Assembly: GCA_022798035.1 (NCBI GenBank)
Contig: JAAWLS010000095.1
Location: forward strand, 1 to 8,057
DNA from: Lachnospiraceae bacterium
GTDB lineage: Bacteria > Bacillota > Clostridia > Lachnospirales > Lachnospiraceae
Length of the DNA: 8,057 nt
Reading direction: 5' to 3'
Of this stretch, positions 1 to 6,213 are shown piece after piece (positions within the stretch are counted from its first letter, which is position 1; each line of letters starts with the position of its first letter). The notes under the pieces were generated by a model that saw nothing but the letters and a program-made list of their open reading frames with translations, made no database searches and was not told the origin of the DNA. Both the position numbers and the translations under genes were made by a program.

Positions 1-290
1 TGAGCCAATTAATCAGCATGCGTTATGGAACAATTCCCATTGTGCGGGAGACGGGCGGATTGAAAGACACTGTGGAAGCCTACAATGAAATCTGGCATAC
101 AGGAAATGGATTCAGTTTTCAGAACTACGATGCGAAAGAGATGCTTATGATTGTACGGTATGCTTATGATGTGTTTCAGAACCATCCCAAAGACTGGCGT
201 GCGATGATGAAGCGCTGTATGCAGATGGATAATTCCTGGCAGAGTTCTGCCAGAAAGTATGAGAAATTGTATATGGAGCTGACTTCATGA
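1..290 (+). CDS. glgA: Glycogen synthase (ADP-glucose type), C-terminal fragment
   Basis: This is the last 96 or so residues of a bacterial GT5 glycogen synthase, a cytoplasmic enzyme that adds glucose from ADP-glucose to a growing alpha-1,4-glucan. The gene enters from the left edge, in frame from position 3, and stops at TGA 288-290. The first visible residues, SQLISMRYGTIPIVRETGGL, match the conserved stretch of the C-terminal GT-B (Rossmann) domain that follows the EPCGLSQ nucleotide-sugar-binding motif in this family. The 'MRYGTIPIVR.TGGL.DTV' pattern is characteristic. The tail (KDWRAMMKRCMQMDNSWQSSARKYEKLY) matches the usual terminal helix in which W-x-x-x-A-x-x-Y is conserved. The 3' end lies inside a tandem duplication (see the repeats), but the second copy is out of frame and behind the stop codon, so it does not extend the protein. 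The N-terminal catalytic domain lies outside the window. Confidence 0.93.
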   Translation, partial: SQLISMRYGTIPIVRETGGLKDTVEAYNEIWHTGNGFSFQNYDAKEMLMIVRYAYDVFQNHPKDWRAMMKRCMQMDNSWQSSARKYEKLYMELTS

Positions 291-312
291 CAGGCATGGG
301 CCGCTGTTCTAA
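251..312. repeat. Tandem duplication of the glgA 3' end, copy 1
   Basis: This 62-bp unit covers the last 13 glgA codons and 22 bp after the stop. It is followed immediately by a near-identical unit at 313-375. The first 28 bp of the two copies are identical. Only a few later positions differ (ctgac versus ccggc, and ggcatgggcc versus ggcatgaagcc, with one indel). The hairpin potential of this copy is weakened by G-T pairs and mismatches. Confidence 0.9.
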
Positions 313-375
313 CAGAAAGTATGAGAAATTGTATATGGAGCCGGCTTCATGACAGGCATGAAGCCGCTGTTCTAA
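313..375. repeat. Tandem duplication of the glgA 3' end, copy 2
   Basis: This 63-bp unit repeats 251-312 with about four differences. It lies between the convergent glgA and DUF5688-like genes, and its last bases overlap the stop codon (372-374) of the minus-strand gene. Relative to copy 1 it is shifted by 62 bp, so it is out of the glgA reading frame. It contains a much stronger hairpin (339-368) than copy 1. Confidence 0.9.
339..368. terminator. Strong hairpin between convergent genes, possible bidirectional terminator
   Basis: Arms 342-351 and 357-366 form ten perfect base pairs around a 5-nt loop (acagg). A single bulged C at 341 and two further pairs follow. The + strand downstream tract is only 'gttct' and the minus strand has no T-run, so this is not a textbook intrinsic terminator. 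Its place between converging stop codons (290 and 372) makes a transcription-ending or 3'-protecting role plausible. Confidence 0.5.
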
Positions 376-1271
376 CATATGGAAATGCAGCCGGAAAACC
401 GGTCATAGTAGTACACACAGTCAGACAGCACTTCATCCGGGGCTACCTCTGTCAGATTGATTTCTTTTACGATATCAGAGAGTTCCAGAGGTTCTCCTGC
501 CTGGGCAGAAGGGATGACGATGACTTCGTGGATGCTGCTGGGAAGAATGTAGAGGCTGTCGTTTAACTGTTCGGATATCTGCTTTAAGACATTTTGATAG
601 AGTATACAGCAGGCTCCATTCAGCCGCTGCCGGTTGGTAAGTACATACATTGGTATGACTTCTTCTGAGATTTCCTGGTAATCCTCTTTTGGAAGAACAT
701 CCGAAGGAGCGAAAATTAGGTCAGCCAGGGATGTGCAGCAGAAAGAGAGAAGCAGAGGAGTATTTTTCTGGGCAAAGTGCAGAAGAGTGCTTTTGGAAAT
801 ATTCCAGTAAGCGAGGTGCTTATTGTAGATGAGAATGGAGGCGTTCTTACGGGGGCTCTCCTGTATGAGACAGTAGAATACAATTGCAAGGTCTAAATAG
901 GGAAAATGAGGGACTTCTTTCAGCAGTTCCTTATTTTTTTCATAATGGATTAATTTATAGACGATATGGGGACGAACTTGTTCAAAACAGGTGAAAAAAG
1001 AAGTGTCGATACTGCGAATCCTGCAGTGGCTGTAGTAGTAATGGAGAATTTGTTCCTGAATACTGGAAAAAGAGGCGCCTTTTTGATAACTTTCATAATA
1101 GTGGTTTAAATAGATGGTGGGCGAGACATTGCATCCAGGTTCCAGGATGATAAGGCCGTCCAGAATCATGTGGTTGTTGTGGGGAAAGGGCTGAATGGAA
1201 ATGTCTGTACTGTCAGAGAAAATCTCTTTTAGATTTAGAAAAATCTGTTCTTTGAATGTTTCGTATGTCAT
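372..1271 (-). CDS. DUF5688-like protein of unknown function
   Basis: This gene encodes 299 residues. The start is ATG at 1269-1271 because an excellent ribosome binding site (AAGGAGG, 1276-1282 on the minus strand) sits 4 nt upstream. A longer reading from 1343 would run through the terminator hairpin and has no such site. The sequence matches my recollection of the DUF5688 family common in Lachnospiraceae: an N-terminal MTYETFKEQIFLNLKEIF helix, then LDGLII and SPTIYLNHYYESYQKG, a central VYKLIHYEKNKELLKEVPH segment, and a C-terminal YVLTNRQRLNGACCILY, DSLYILPSSIHEVIVIPS and EVLSDCVYYYDR region. I see no signal peptide, membrane helix or catalytic motif, so it is probably cytoplasmic. The family name rests on memory of its pattern, not a search. 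It lies 98 bp after potD with a terminator in between, so it may be only weakly co-transcribed with the pot operon. Confidence 0.75.
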   Translation of the reverse strand: MTYETFKEQIFLNLKEIFSDSTDISIQPFPHNNHMILDGLIILEPGCNVSPTIYLNHYYESYQKGASFSSIQEQILHYYYSHCRIRSIDTSFFTCFEQVRPHIVYKLIHYEKNKELLKEVPHFPYLDLAIVFYCLIQESPRKNASILIYNKHLAYWNISKSTLLHFAQKNTPLLLSFCCTSLADLIFAPSDVLPKEDYQEISEEVIPMYVLTNRQRLNGACCILYQNVLKQISEQLNDSLYILPSSIHEVIVIPSAQAGEPLELSDIVKEINLTEVAPDEVLSDCVYYYDRFSGCISIC

Positions 1272-1274
1272 AAT

Positions 1275-1282
1275 ACCTCCTT
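1275..1282 (-). promoter_or_regulatory. Ribosome binding site that fixes the DUF5688-like start
   Basis: On the minus strand the sequence reads GCAAGGAGGTATT followed by ATG (1271-1269). This near-perfect Shine-Dalgarno match supports the internal ATG over the upstream in-frame start at 1343. Confidence 0.85.
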
Positions 1283-1301
1283 GCTGTGCCGTCAGACGGG
1301 A

Positions 1302-1333
1302 GGAAAAAATCCACACAAAAATGTGTGGATTTA
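1302..1333 (-). terminator. Rho-independent terminator after potD
   Basis: Arms 1307-1317 and 1322-1332 form an 11-bp perfect stem (core ATCCACACA / TGTGTGGAT) around a 4-nt loop. On the minus strand it is followed by a run of six T residues (complement of 1304-1309, partly inside the stem). It begins 37 bp past the potD stop and ends about 30 bp before the DUF5688-like start. It therefore ends the pot operon and also sits in the upstream region of the next gene. Confidence 0.85.
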
Positions 1334-1369
1334 ACTTTATCATAAGAAAAAGAAAAATGCAAGAATATT

Positions 1370-2425
1370 TTAATCTGCAGCTTTTATTTCTTTCCAGAGA
1401 ATGCTGAGTTTGGTGGATGAGGCGTCGTCTAAAGGCTTTAGCACCTCACAGTTGTCTAAAGTTTCTTTTGGAGGAAAGATGGTAGGGCTTTCCTGGATTT
1501 CAGGTTCTAAGGCTTCCTTTGTTTTTACATTTGGGGTGGCATAGTAGACATAGTCAAAGTTCATCATGGAAATGTCTTCACGGCATAGGAAATTTAGAAA
1601 TTTTTCTGCATTTTCCTTGTGTTTTGCCGATTTGGGGATAAACCAGGAATCAATCCACATGTTGGAGCCTTCTTTTGGAACAGAGAAAGCAAGTTTGTCA
1701 TTGAATTCCAGTGCATATCCGGCCTCTCCCGAGTAGACAACGGCCATGGCCGCATTCTCCCCAATCATTTCGTCCTGTGCCTCGTCTACCAGATAAGAGT
1801 AGACGAGAGGCTTCTGTTTTAAAAGTAAATCCTGGGCTTCTTTCCACTGTGTTTCGTCTGTAGTATTCAGAGAATATCCCAGAATTTTCAAAGCTACCAT
1901 AAAAGAGTCCCGGACAGAATCCGCCATGATAATCTGGCCTGCATAGTCCTTATCCCACAAAATATTCCAGGAATCCACTTTGGACTCATCCACCATATCT
2001 TTGTTGTAGAGAATTCCCACAGTTCCAAAGAAATAGGGAATGGAGTATTCATTTTCCGAATCAAAAGACTTTGAGAATTCGAAATAAGTGGAATCCAGGT
2101 TATTCTTGAGGGGAATGTTGTCAAAGTTGATTTTCTGCACCTGGTCTTCCTGAATCATTTTTTCCACCATGTAGTCGGAGGTGCAGATTAAATCGTAGTC
2201 GATGGCTCCGGCACGGTATTTGGTATACATGTTTTCCGGGGTGACGTATTCCTCATATTCTACTTTAATGCCTGTTTCTTCTTCAAACATTTCAATGGCT
2301 TCCGGGTCTAAATATTTACCGTAGTTCAGAACAATCAGGGAATTTTCGGAATCTTTGGAGCCGCATCCTGTGAAAAGTCCCGTCAGCATAATTCCTGCCA
2401 GCAGACAGGAGATGAATTTTTTCAT
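1370..2425 (-). CDS. potD: PotD, spermidine/putrescine-binding lipoprotein
   Basis: PotD is the extracellular substrate-binding subunit of the PotABCD polyamine importer, here 351 residues, a normal length for Gram-positive PotD. It starts with a lipoprotein signal: KK at positions 2-3, a hydrophobic stretch, and LFTGC with the lipidated cysteine at residue 21. The mature protein begins with a family-typical segment (LIVLNYGKYLDPEAIEMFEE, then TGIKVEYEEY). Later come YFFGTVGILYNKDMV, VYSGEAGYALE and KEGSNMWIDSWFIPKSAKHKENAEKFLNFL. The WIDSWFIP region corresponds to the W-x-D polyamine-contact region of E. coli PotD (family knowledge). The ATG overlaps the potC stop by 4 nt (ATGA), which indicates translational coupling. 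It is the last gene of the operon and is followed by a terminator. Whether it prefers spermidine or putrescine cannot be told from the sequence alone. Confidence 0.95.
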   Translation of the reverse strand: MKKFISCLLAGIMLTGLFTGCGSKDSENSLIVLNYGKYLDPEAIEMFEEETGIKVEYEEYVTPENMYTKYRAGAIDYDLICTSDYMVEKMIQEDQVQKINFDNIPLKNNLDSTYFEFSKSFDSENEYSIPYFFGTVGILYNKDMVDESKVDSWNILWDKDYAGQIIMADSVRDSFMVALKILGYSLNTTDETQWKEAQDLLLKQKPLVYSYLVDEAQDEMIGENAAMAVVYSGEAGYALEFNDKLAFSVPKEGSNMWIDSWFIPKSAKHKENAEKFLNFLCREDISMMNFDYVYYATPNVKTKEALEPEIQESPTIFPPKETLDNCEVLKPLDDASSTKLSILWKEIKAAD

Positions 2426-3210
2426 AGGGAGTCACCTTCTTTCTCTTTTCGGGCAGAGGGGCCGAAATTCATAAACAGCAGCAGTACCAAGGCCAGCAAA
2501 AACAGAATCGTGGACAATGCATACATTTCCGGACGAACCCCCTTGCGCATTTCCGTGTAAATCATGGTGGACAAAGTGTGGATGCCCGCCCCTTTTGTGA
2601 AATAGGTGACAGAAAAATCGTCCAGAGACATCGTCATTGCCATGAGAAAACCGGAGAGTACGCCAGGCCGGATTTGAGGCCAGGTAATTTTGAAAAAGGC
2701 GTACAGCGGGGTTGCACCCAAATCCAAAGCTGCTTCGTAAGTGGTACGGCTGCCCTGCTTTAGCTTGGGCAGTACATTTAATATCACGTAAGGGATGTTA
2801 AATGTAATATGAGCAATCAATACGGTGTTCATGCCAAGTCTTGTGAACCGGACAAAGAGGAGCATCATGGAGATGCCTGTCACAATGTCTGCATTGAGCA
2901 GCGGAATATTGGTGGCGCCAATCATAAGGGTCTGGGAGCGCTTTTTCATGGCGTCAATTCCAAGGGCTGCCACAGTGCCTAAAAGTGTGGCAATCAGGGC
3001 AGAGACAAGGGCGAGAAACAGCGTTGTCCAGAAAGCTGACATAATAGAGCTGTCAGAAAAGAGGCTGCGGTACCATTTCAGGGTAAATCCTCCCCATTGA
3101 ACTCTTGTTTTGGAATTGTTAAAAGACAATATAATTAACACAGCAATAGGGAGATATAAAAATAAAAAGATGAGAGACAGATAAATCCGCTCAATTGTTT
3201 TTCTTACCAT
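2422..3210 (-). CDS. potC: PotC, polyamine ABC transporter permease
   Basis: PotC is the second membrane subunit of the polyamine importer and pairs with PotB to form the channel. It has 262 residues, close to the usual length. Hydrophobic segments lie near residues 9-29, 57-83, 95-120, 127-148, 183-195 and 224-250. Membrane insertion is plausible without a cleaved signal. The cytoplasmic coupling (EAA) loop is clear at about residues 158-183 (YEAALDLGATPLYAFFKITW followed by PQIRPG), where the permease docks on PotA. The MTMSLDDFSVTYF segment after it is typical of PotC. The start (3210) overlaps the potB stop by 7 nt (ATGGTAA), and the end overlaps potD by 4 nt. The C-terminal tail (PSARKEKEGDSL) is short and charged. 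Confidence 0.96.
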   Translation of the reverse strand: MVRKTIERIYLSLIFLFLYLPIAVLIILSFNNSKTRVQWGGFTLKWYRSLFSDSSIMSAFWTTLFLALVSALIATLLGTVAALGIDAMKKRSQTLMIGATNIPLLNADIVTGISMMLLFVRFTRLGMNTVLIAHITFNIPYVILNVLPKLKQGSRTTYEAALDLGATPLYAFFKITWPQIRPGVLSGFLMAMTMSLDDFSVTYFTKGAGIHTLSTMIYTEMRKGVRPEMYALSTILFLLALVLLLFMNFGPSARKEKEGDSL

Positions 3211-4025
3211 ACGCCGGTACCTCCTTCTTCGCCTTTGGCGCTCATAAGGGCCATGCTTGCGATGACGAATACCATCAGCACAAGAGAGAGGCCAGAGCCC
3301 AGATTCCAGTTATATTCCTGTATAAACGCCTGTTCAATGACATTTCCAATCAAGAGTACTTTACCGCCGCCCAAAAGGTCGGAGATGGCAAAAGAAGTCA
3401 GCGCCGGAACAAAGACCATGGTGATGCCGCTGACTACTCCAGACAGGGTGAGGGGAACGATAATTTTGAAAAAAATAGTGATATTGTTGGCCCCCAAATC
3501 TTTGGCGGCTTCGATAATATCGGGTTCAATCCTGGACATAGCATTGTAAATGGGCAGTATCATAAAGGGAAGGAAATCGTACACCATACAGAATACAACG
3601 GCGAACGGCGTATTCAAAACGTCCAGCAGGGGCAGATTCCAGGAGGCCAGCATTGTATTGATTACGCCGTTGTTGGACAGAAGCAGCTTCCAGGCCAGAA
3701 TCCGCAGCATAAAGTTCATCCACATGGGCAGGATGAAAATAAATACGATAAATCCCTGGCGTTTCAGTTTCATACTGCTTAAAATCATTGCCAGCGGGTA
3801 GGACAAAAGGAGGCAGACAGCAGTACAGATAAAAGCCAGCTTCAAAGAAAGCATCAGTGATTTCCAATGGATAGATGCAAAAATTGAAGTTACATTTAAT
3901 AGTGTAAAATCTCCGCTGGTGGTGGTGAAGGCATAGTAGAGAATCACTGCCACAGGAAGGAGAATGAAGCCTGCCATCCACAAAAGATAAGGGCCGGCTA
4001 AAAGTTGTCGTTTTAAATTATGCAT
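3204..4025 (-). CDS. potB: PotB, polyamine ABC transporter permease
   Basis: PotB is the first membrane subunit of the importer, 273 residues from ATG 4025. Hydrophobic segments lie near residues 10-31, 59-81, 90-113, 139-161, 184-208 and 245-262. The [15 protein letters not shown] segment is typical of PotB. The EAA coupling loop is at about residues 172-196 ([20 protein letters not shown] followed by LTLSG). I chose ATG 4025 because it overlaps the potA stop by 8 nt (ATGCATAA), a common arrangement in coupled operons, and has a weak GGTGG ribosome binding site 6 nt upstream. An in-frame GTG at 4049 would add eight residues (MTRGRWKQ) but has no visible ribosome binding site. The 3' end overlaps potC by 7 nt. 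Confidence 0.96.
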   Translation of the reverse strand: MHNLKRQLLAGPYLLWMAGFILLPVAVILYYAFTTTSGDFTLLNVTSIFASIHWKSLMLSLKLAFICTAVCLLLSYPLAMILSSMKLKRQGFIVFIFILPMWMNFMLRILAWKLLLSNNGVINTMLASWNLPLLDVLNTPFAVVFCMVYDFLPFMILPIYNAMSRIEPDIIEAAKDLGANNITIFFKIIVPLTLSGVVSGITMVFVPALTSFAISDLLGGGKVLLIGNVIEQAFIQEYNWNLGSGLSLVLMVFVIASMALMSAKGEEGGTGVW

Positions 4026-5091
4026 CTGTTTCCACCGCCCTCTCGTCACTGGATTCTGGTTTGTTCATAATCTGAATATTAAAGGGGTCTACCCGGATGC
4101 CTACGTGAGAACCCACAGGGTGCATCTGCGTAGTCTGTACCAGCCACTCATAGCCGCCTGCCAGCACCTCAATCTCCCAGTGGACACCTTTGAAAATCAA
4201 GGAGATAACGTCGCCTTCTAGCATACCGCAGGCAGGGTCAACCAGCTCCACATCCTCCGGCCGGATGACTACGTCCACAGGACGGTTGCAGCCAAATCCT
4301 TCATCCACACAGGGGAAATTGACATCCAGAACTTTTACGAGACGGTCTTTTATCATTACGCCGTCAATGATGTTGCTTTCTCCAATGAAATCAGCCACAA
4401 AGGCGTTGGTGGGCTCATTGTAAATGTCTTCCGGTGTGCCTATCTGCTGGATATAACCTTGATTCATGACGACGATAGTGTCAGACATGGTCAATGCCTC
4501 TTCCTGGTCGTGGGTGACATAGATGAAGGTAATGCCAAGCTCGTTTTTCAGGCGGATTAATTCATACTGCATATCCTGCCGCAGTTTCAAATCCAAGGCT
4601 CCCAGAGGTTCATCCAAAAGGAGTACTTTCGGTTCATTGACAATCGCCCGGGCAATGGCGATTCGCTGCTGCTGGCCGCCGCTTAGAGAGTCTACGCTTC
4701 GCTTTTCAAAACCATCCAGATTTACCAGCTTTAACGCATATTTAATCTTGTCATTGATATAGGCTTTGCTCTTTTTCTTGATTTTCAGGCCAAAAGCAAT
4801 GTTTTCTGCAATGGACATATGGGGAAACAGCGCGTATTTTTGGAACACAGTATTCAGCTGCCGTTCATGGGGAGCCAGACTGGTGATATCTTTTCCGTCA
4901 AAAATGACATTTCCGGAATCCGGCGTCTCGAAACCACCGATAATACGCAGAGTGGTGGTCTTTCCGCAGCCGGAAGGCCCAAGAAGCGTTAGAAATTCAT
5001 TTTCACGGATATACAAATTTAAGTCGTCTATAATCTTTTGTCCGTCAAAGGATTTGCTAATGTGCTGTAAATCAATTAATCGTTTGCTCAT
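4018..5091 (-). CDS. potA: PotA, polyamine ABC transporter ATPase
   Basis: PotA is the cytoplasmic ATP-hydrolysing subunit that powers PotBC. It has 357 residues, close to the E. coli PotA length. All nucleotide-binding motifs are intact: Walker A GPSGCGKT (38-45), Q-loop Q84 in [11 protein letters not shown], signature LSGGQ (136-140), Walker B VLLLDE (156-161), D-loop GALD (164-167) and H-loop H194 in [13 protein letters not shown]-type regulatory domain follows from about residue 235 ([35 protein letters not shown]). I chose the ATG at 5091 because it starts the family-typical [14 protein letters not shown]. An AGGAGG site (5102-5107) lies 10 nt upstream and overlaps the stop codon of the regulator gene. 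The extra upstream in-frame residues to 5160 are read out of the regulator gene and look spurious. Confidence 0.97.
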   Translation of the reverse strand: MSKRLIDLQHISKSFDGQKIIDDLNLYIRENEFLTLLGPSGCGKTTTLRIIGGFETPDSGNVIFDGKDITSLAPHERQLNTVFQKYALFPHMSIAENIAFGLKIKKKSKAYINDKIKYALKLVNLDGFEKRSVDSLSGGQQQRIAIARAIVNEPKVLLLDEPLGALDLKLRQDMQYELIRLKNELGITFIYVTHDQEEALTMSDTIVVMNQGYIQQIGTPEDIYNEPTNAFVADFIGESNIIDGVMIKDRLVKVLDVNFPCVDEGFGCNRPVDVVIRPEDVELVDPACGMLEGDVISLIFKGVHWEIEVLAGGYEWLVQTTQMHPVGSHVGIRVDPFNIQIMNKPESSDERAVETDA

Positions 5092-5101
5092 GGTATAATT
5101 T

Positions 5102-5107
5102 CCTCCT
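5102..5107 (-). promoter_or_regulatory. potA ribosome binding site overlapping the regulator stop codon
   Basis: The minus strand reads CTAGGAGG, in which the regulator TAG stop (5108-5106) shares bases with the potA Shine-Dalgarno. This ties the two genes into one transcript and suggests translational coupling. The 10-nt spacing to ATG 5091 is slightly long. Confidence 0.8.
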
Positions 5108-5645
5108 AGAAACTGGGGGGAGTGGAAACCCAGAGAACTGTGGCTTCCCTGCTGCCGCAATTTTCGATGTAGTGTTTTTTACCGGAATCAAAATAAAAAG
5201 ATTCTCCCTGCTTAACGGTAAAGGAGCGGGGACCATAACAGAGGCGGATGGAGCCTTTCAGTACGTAGCCGAATTCCTCTGCCTCATGAGGAAGCTGCAT
5301 TTCGGAAACGCCGTGGGGGGCCAGAGTCATCAGCACAGGTTCCATGGCATTTTTCTGCGCGTTGGGAATCAGCCATTTGATGGTATGGTGCAGCTCTTCA
5401 TTTTCCTTTATAAAACAGTCTTCCTGTTTAAATACAATCTGTTCTGGTTCTGAATCTGTAAAAAATTCTGCAGGTGTGGTGCCAAGACATTGTATAATGT
5501 CCAAAAGCGTGCCCACAGAAGGTGAGGTGAGGTTGCGTTCCAATTGAGAAATGAATCCTTTGGAGAGTTCACTTCGGTCTGCCAGTTCCTGCTGGGTCAG
5601 GCCGTATTGAATGCGCAGTTCCTTCATACGGTGTCCAATATCCAT
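5106..5645 (-). CDS. XRE-family regulator with C-terminal cupin domain, probable pot operon regulator
   Basis: This 179-residue cytoplasmic DNA-binding protein has an N-terminal XRE/HTH_3 domain (about residues 4-62: [20 protein letters not shown], then [20 protein letters not shown]; recognition helix about 27-37). The C-terminal cupin_2 domain (about 104-173) contains [20 protein letters not shown] and [18 protein letters not shown]. This domain pair is typical of regulators encoded first in polyamine uptake operons. The cupin is assumed to sense a small ligand, possibly a polyamine (inference). ATG 5645 is preferred because AAAGGA (5654-5659) lies 8 nt upstream and [11 protein letters not shown] is the family-typical start. 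Alternatives are ATG 5654 and GTG 5669, both poorly spaced from a ribosome binding site. The stop overlaps the potA ribosome binding site. Autoregulation is suggested by the palindrome at 5841-5865. Confidence 0.9.
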   Translation of the reverse strand: MDIGHRMKELRIQYGLTQQELADRSELSKGFISQLERNLTSPSVGTLLDIIQCLGTTPAEFFTDSEPEQIVFKQEDCFIKENEELHHTIKWLIPNAQKNAMEPVLMTLAPHGVSEMQLPHEAEEFGYVLKGSIRLCYGPRSFTVKQGESFYFDSGKKHYIENCGSREATVLWVSTPPSF

Positions 5646-5677
5646 AAAAGCCATCCTTTCTGTTTTCACAGTTTTTG

Positions 5678-5791
5678 AAATATTGTGGCTGTTCAGGACC
5701 CTGAGCTGCAGATGTGCCGGAGTTCTTCTAAATAAATCTGAAGGTTCCGAACGGATGGTTTCACGGGATTCTGAACAGCTGCAAAATATTT
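5678..5791 (-). other. Long inverted repeat forming a structured leader upstream of the regulator
   Basis: Arms 5688-5696 (gctgttcag) and 5771-5779 (ctgaacagc) pair perfectly over 9 bp. Beyond a small internal loop, 5678-5684 (aaatatt) pairs with 5785-5791 (aatattt) over 7 bp. Inside, 5699-5701 (ccc) can pair with 5765-5767 (ggg). The whole 114-nt unit lies in the transcribed leader of the pot operon, between the predicted start near 5862 and ATG 5645. I do not recognise a known riboswitch class. A small non-autonomous insertion (MITE-like) is an alternative reading. Confidence 0.55.
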
Positions 5792-5840
5792 GAGATAAAC
5801 TTTAAGTATAGTAATTGTAAAGTCAAAGTGATAATGTATT

Positions 5841-5865
5841 TTTTGTTTAATAATAATAAACAAAA
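5841..5865. promoter_or_regulatory. Palindrome at the pot operon transcription start, candidate operator
   Basis: The + strand shows TTTTGTTTA (5841-5849), a 7-nt spacer (ataataa), and TAAACAAAA (5857-5865), which is a perfect 9-bp inverted repeat. It begins 3 bp downstream of the minus-strand -10 box and covers the predicted +1. This is a classic repressor position, most simply for the XRE-cupin protein encoded next (inference). Confidence 0.55.
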
Positions 5866-5868
5866 TCT

Positions 5869-5896
5869 ATTATAAAGGGAAACCAGAAAATGTCAA
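5869..5896 (-). promoter_or_regulatory. Sigma-A promoter of the regulator-potABCD operon
   Basis: On the minus strand a perfect TTGACA (-35, complement of 5891-5896) is separated by 16 bp from a perfect TATAAT (-10, complement of 5869-5874). The predicted start is near 5862, giving a leader of about 215 nt to the regulator ATG. Confidence 0.85.
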
Positions 5897-5941
5897 TAGA
5901 AAAAATTATGATAAAAAATTTAATTTTAAAGAAAAAAAGGA

Positions 5942-5970
5942 TTGCAAAATGGAAGTAAAACAGATATAAT
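5942..5970 (+). promoter_or_regulatory. Sigma-A promoter of the tRNA-Thr gene
   Basis: TTGCAA (5942-5947) and TATAAT (5965-5970) are separated by an ideal 17 bp. The predicted start near 5977 is about 19 nt before the mature tRNA. It is divergent from the pot promoter, and the two -35 boxes are 45 bp apart across a roughly 90% A+T stretch. Confidence 0.88.
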
Positions 5971-5995
5971 AGTTGAAGATTTGTTAATAAGGTAT

Positions 5996-6068
5996 GCCAA
6001 AGTGGCGCAGTTGGTAGCGCGTCGCATTCGTAATGCGTAGGTCGAGGGTTCGAGTCCCTTCTTTGGCT
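5996..6068 (+). tRNA. trnT: tRNA-Thr (anticodon CGU, reads ACG)
   Basis: The 73-nt sequence folds as a standard cloverleaf. The acceptor GCCAAAG pairs with CTTTGGC. The D-stem is GCGC/GCGC with loop AGTTGGTA. The anticodon stem is TCGCA/TGCGT with loop TTCGTAA, giving anticodon CGT at 6029-6031. The variable loop is AGGTC, and the T-arm is GAGGG-TTCGAGT-CCCTT. The outermost anticodon pair (27-43) is a T-T mismatch and the outer T-stem pair is G-T. The discriminator base is T and the CCA tail is not encoded, so it must be added after transcription. Confidence 0.95.
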
Positions 6069-6071
6069 GAG

Positions 6072-6103
6072 AGATGGGAGCTGCATGTCAGCTCTCATTT
6101 TTA
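6072..6103 (+). terminator. Rho-independent terminator of tRNA-Thr
   Basis: Stem arms 6074-6083 (atgggagctg) and 6089-6098 (cagctctcat) form 10 bp with one G-T pair. The loop is 5 nt and a T-rich tail (ttttat) follows directly. It begins 4 bp past the tRNA 3' end. Confidence 0.9.
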
Positions 6104-6124
6104 TCGCACTGTAATGGGGATGGA

Positions 6125-6171
6125 GTATGTACCGCAGGATGTTTTCTCAACTGTATTGCGGGATAGCATAC
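6125..6171 (+). other. Imperfect hairpin in the gap before the phosphopantetheinyl transferase gene
   Basis: Outer arms 6125-6129 (gtatg) / 6167-6171 (catac) and inner arms 6132-6136 (ccgca) / 6157-6161 (tgcgg) form two nested 5-bp stems about 43 bp before the gene start. The rest of the 6104-6213 gap shows no convincing promoter, so the next gene may depend on tRNA read-through or a weak promoter. Confidence 0.3.
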
Positions 6172-6213
6172 GCACTTTTGCTTTTATTTCTAAGGTTATA
6201 AGGGAGTTATAAA

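Noticed and set aside
321..566. Plus-strand open frame overlapping the glgA duplication and the end of the DUF5688-like gene.
   Set aside because: It is mostly antisense to a well-supported gene, has no ribosome binding site and gives no recognisable protein.
4026..4049. Eight-residue N-terminal extension of PotB from a GTG start.
   Set aside because: It has no ribosome binding site and lies deeper inside potA. The ATG at 4025 gives a normal PotB length and an overlap typical of coupled genes.
5092..5160. N-terminal extension of PotA by 23 residues.
   Set aside because: It lies largely inside the regulator coding region and upstream of the strong AGGAGG site. The residues are not family-like.
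5693..5866. Open frame on the minus strand through the pot leader (end near 5693), with a possible 23-codon upstream peptide starting at GTG 5762-5764.
   Set aside because: It has no ATG and no ribosome binding site before the GTG or the far-upstream TTG, and the peptide resembles nothing I know. It also coincides with the structured inverted repeat, so chance openness is more likely.
5853..6098. Minus-strand open frame of 83 codons covering the tRNA and its upstream region.
   Set aside because: It is antisense to a clear tRNA gene and its promoter. The peptide segment SQRRDSNPRPTHYECDALPT is the well-known false translation of tRNA antisense sequence.
6174..6203. Possible promoter (tataag near 6197) just before the phosphopantetheinyl transferase gene.
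   Set aside because: It has no acceptable -35 box at 16-18 bp, and the transcription start would fall at the ribosome binding site or start codon.
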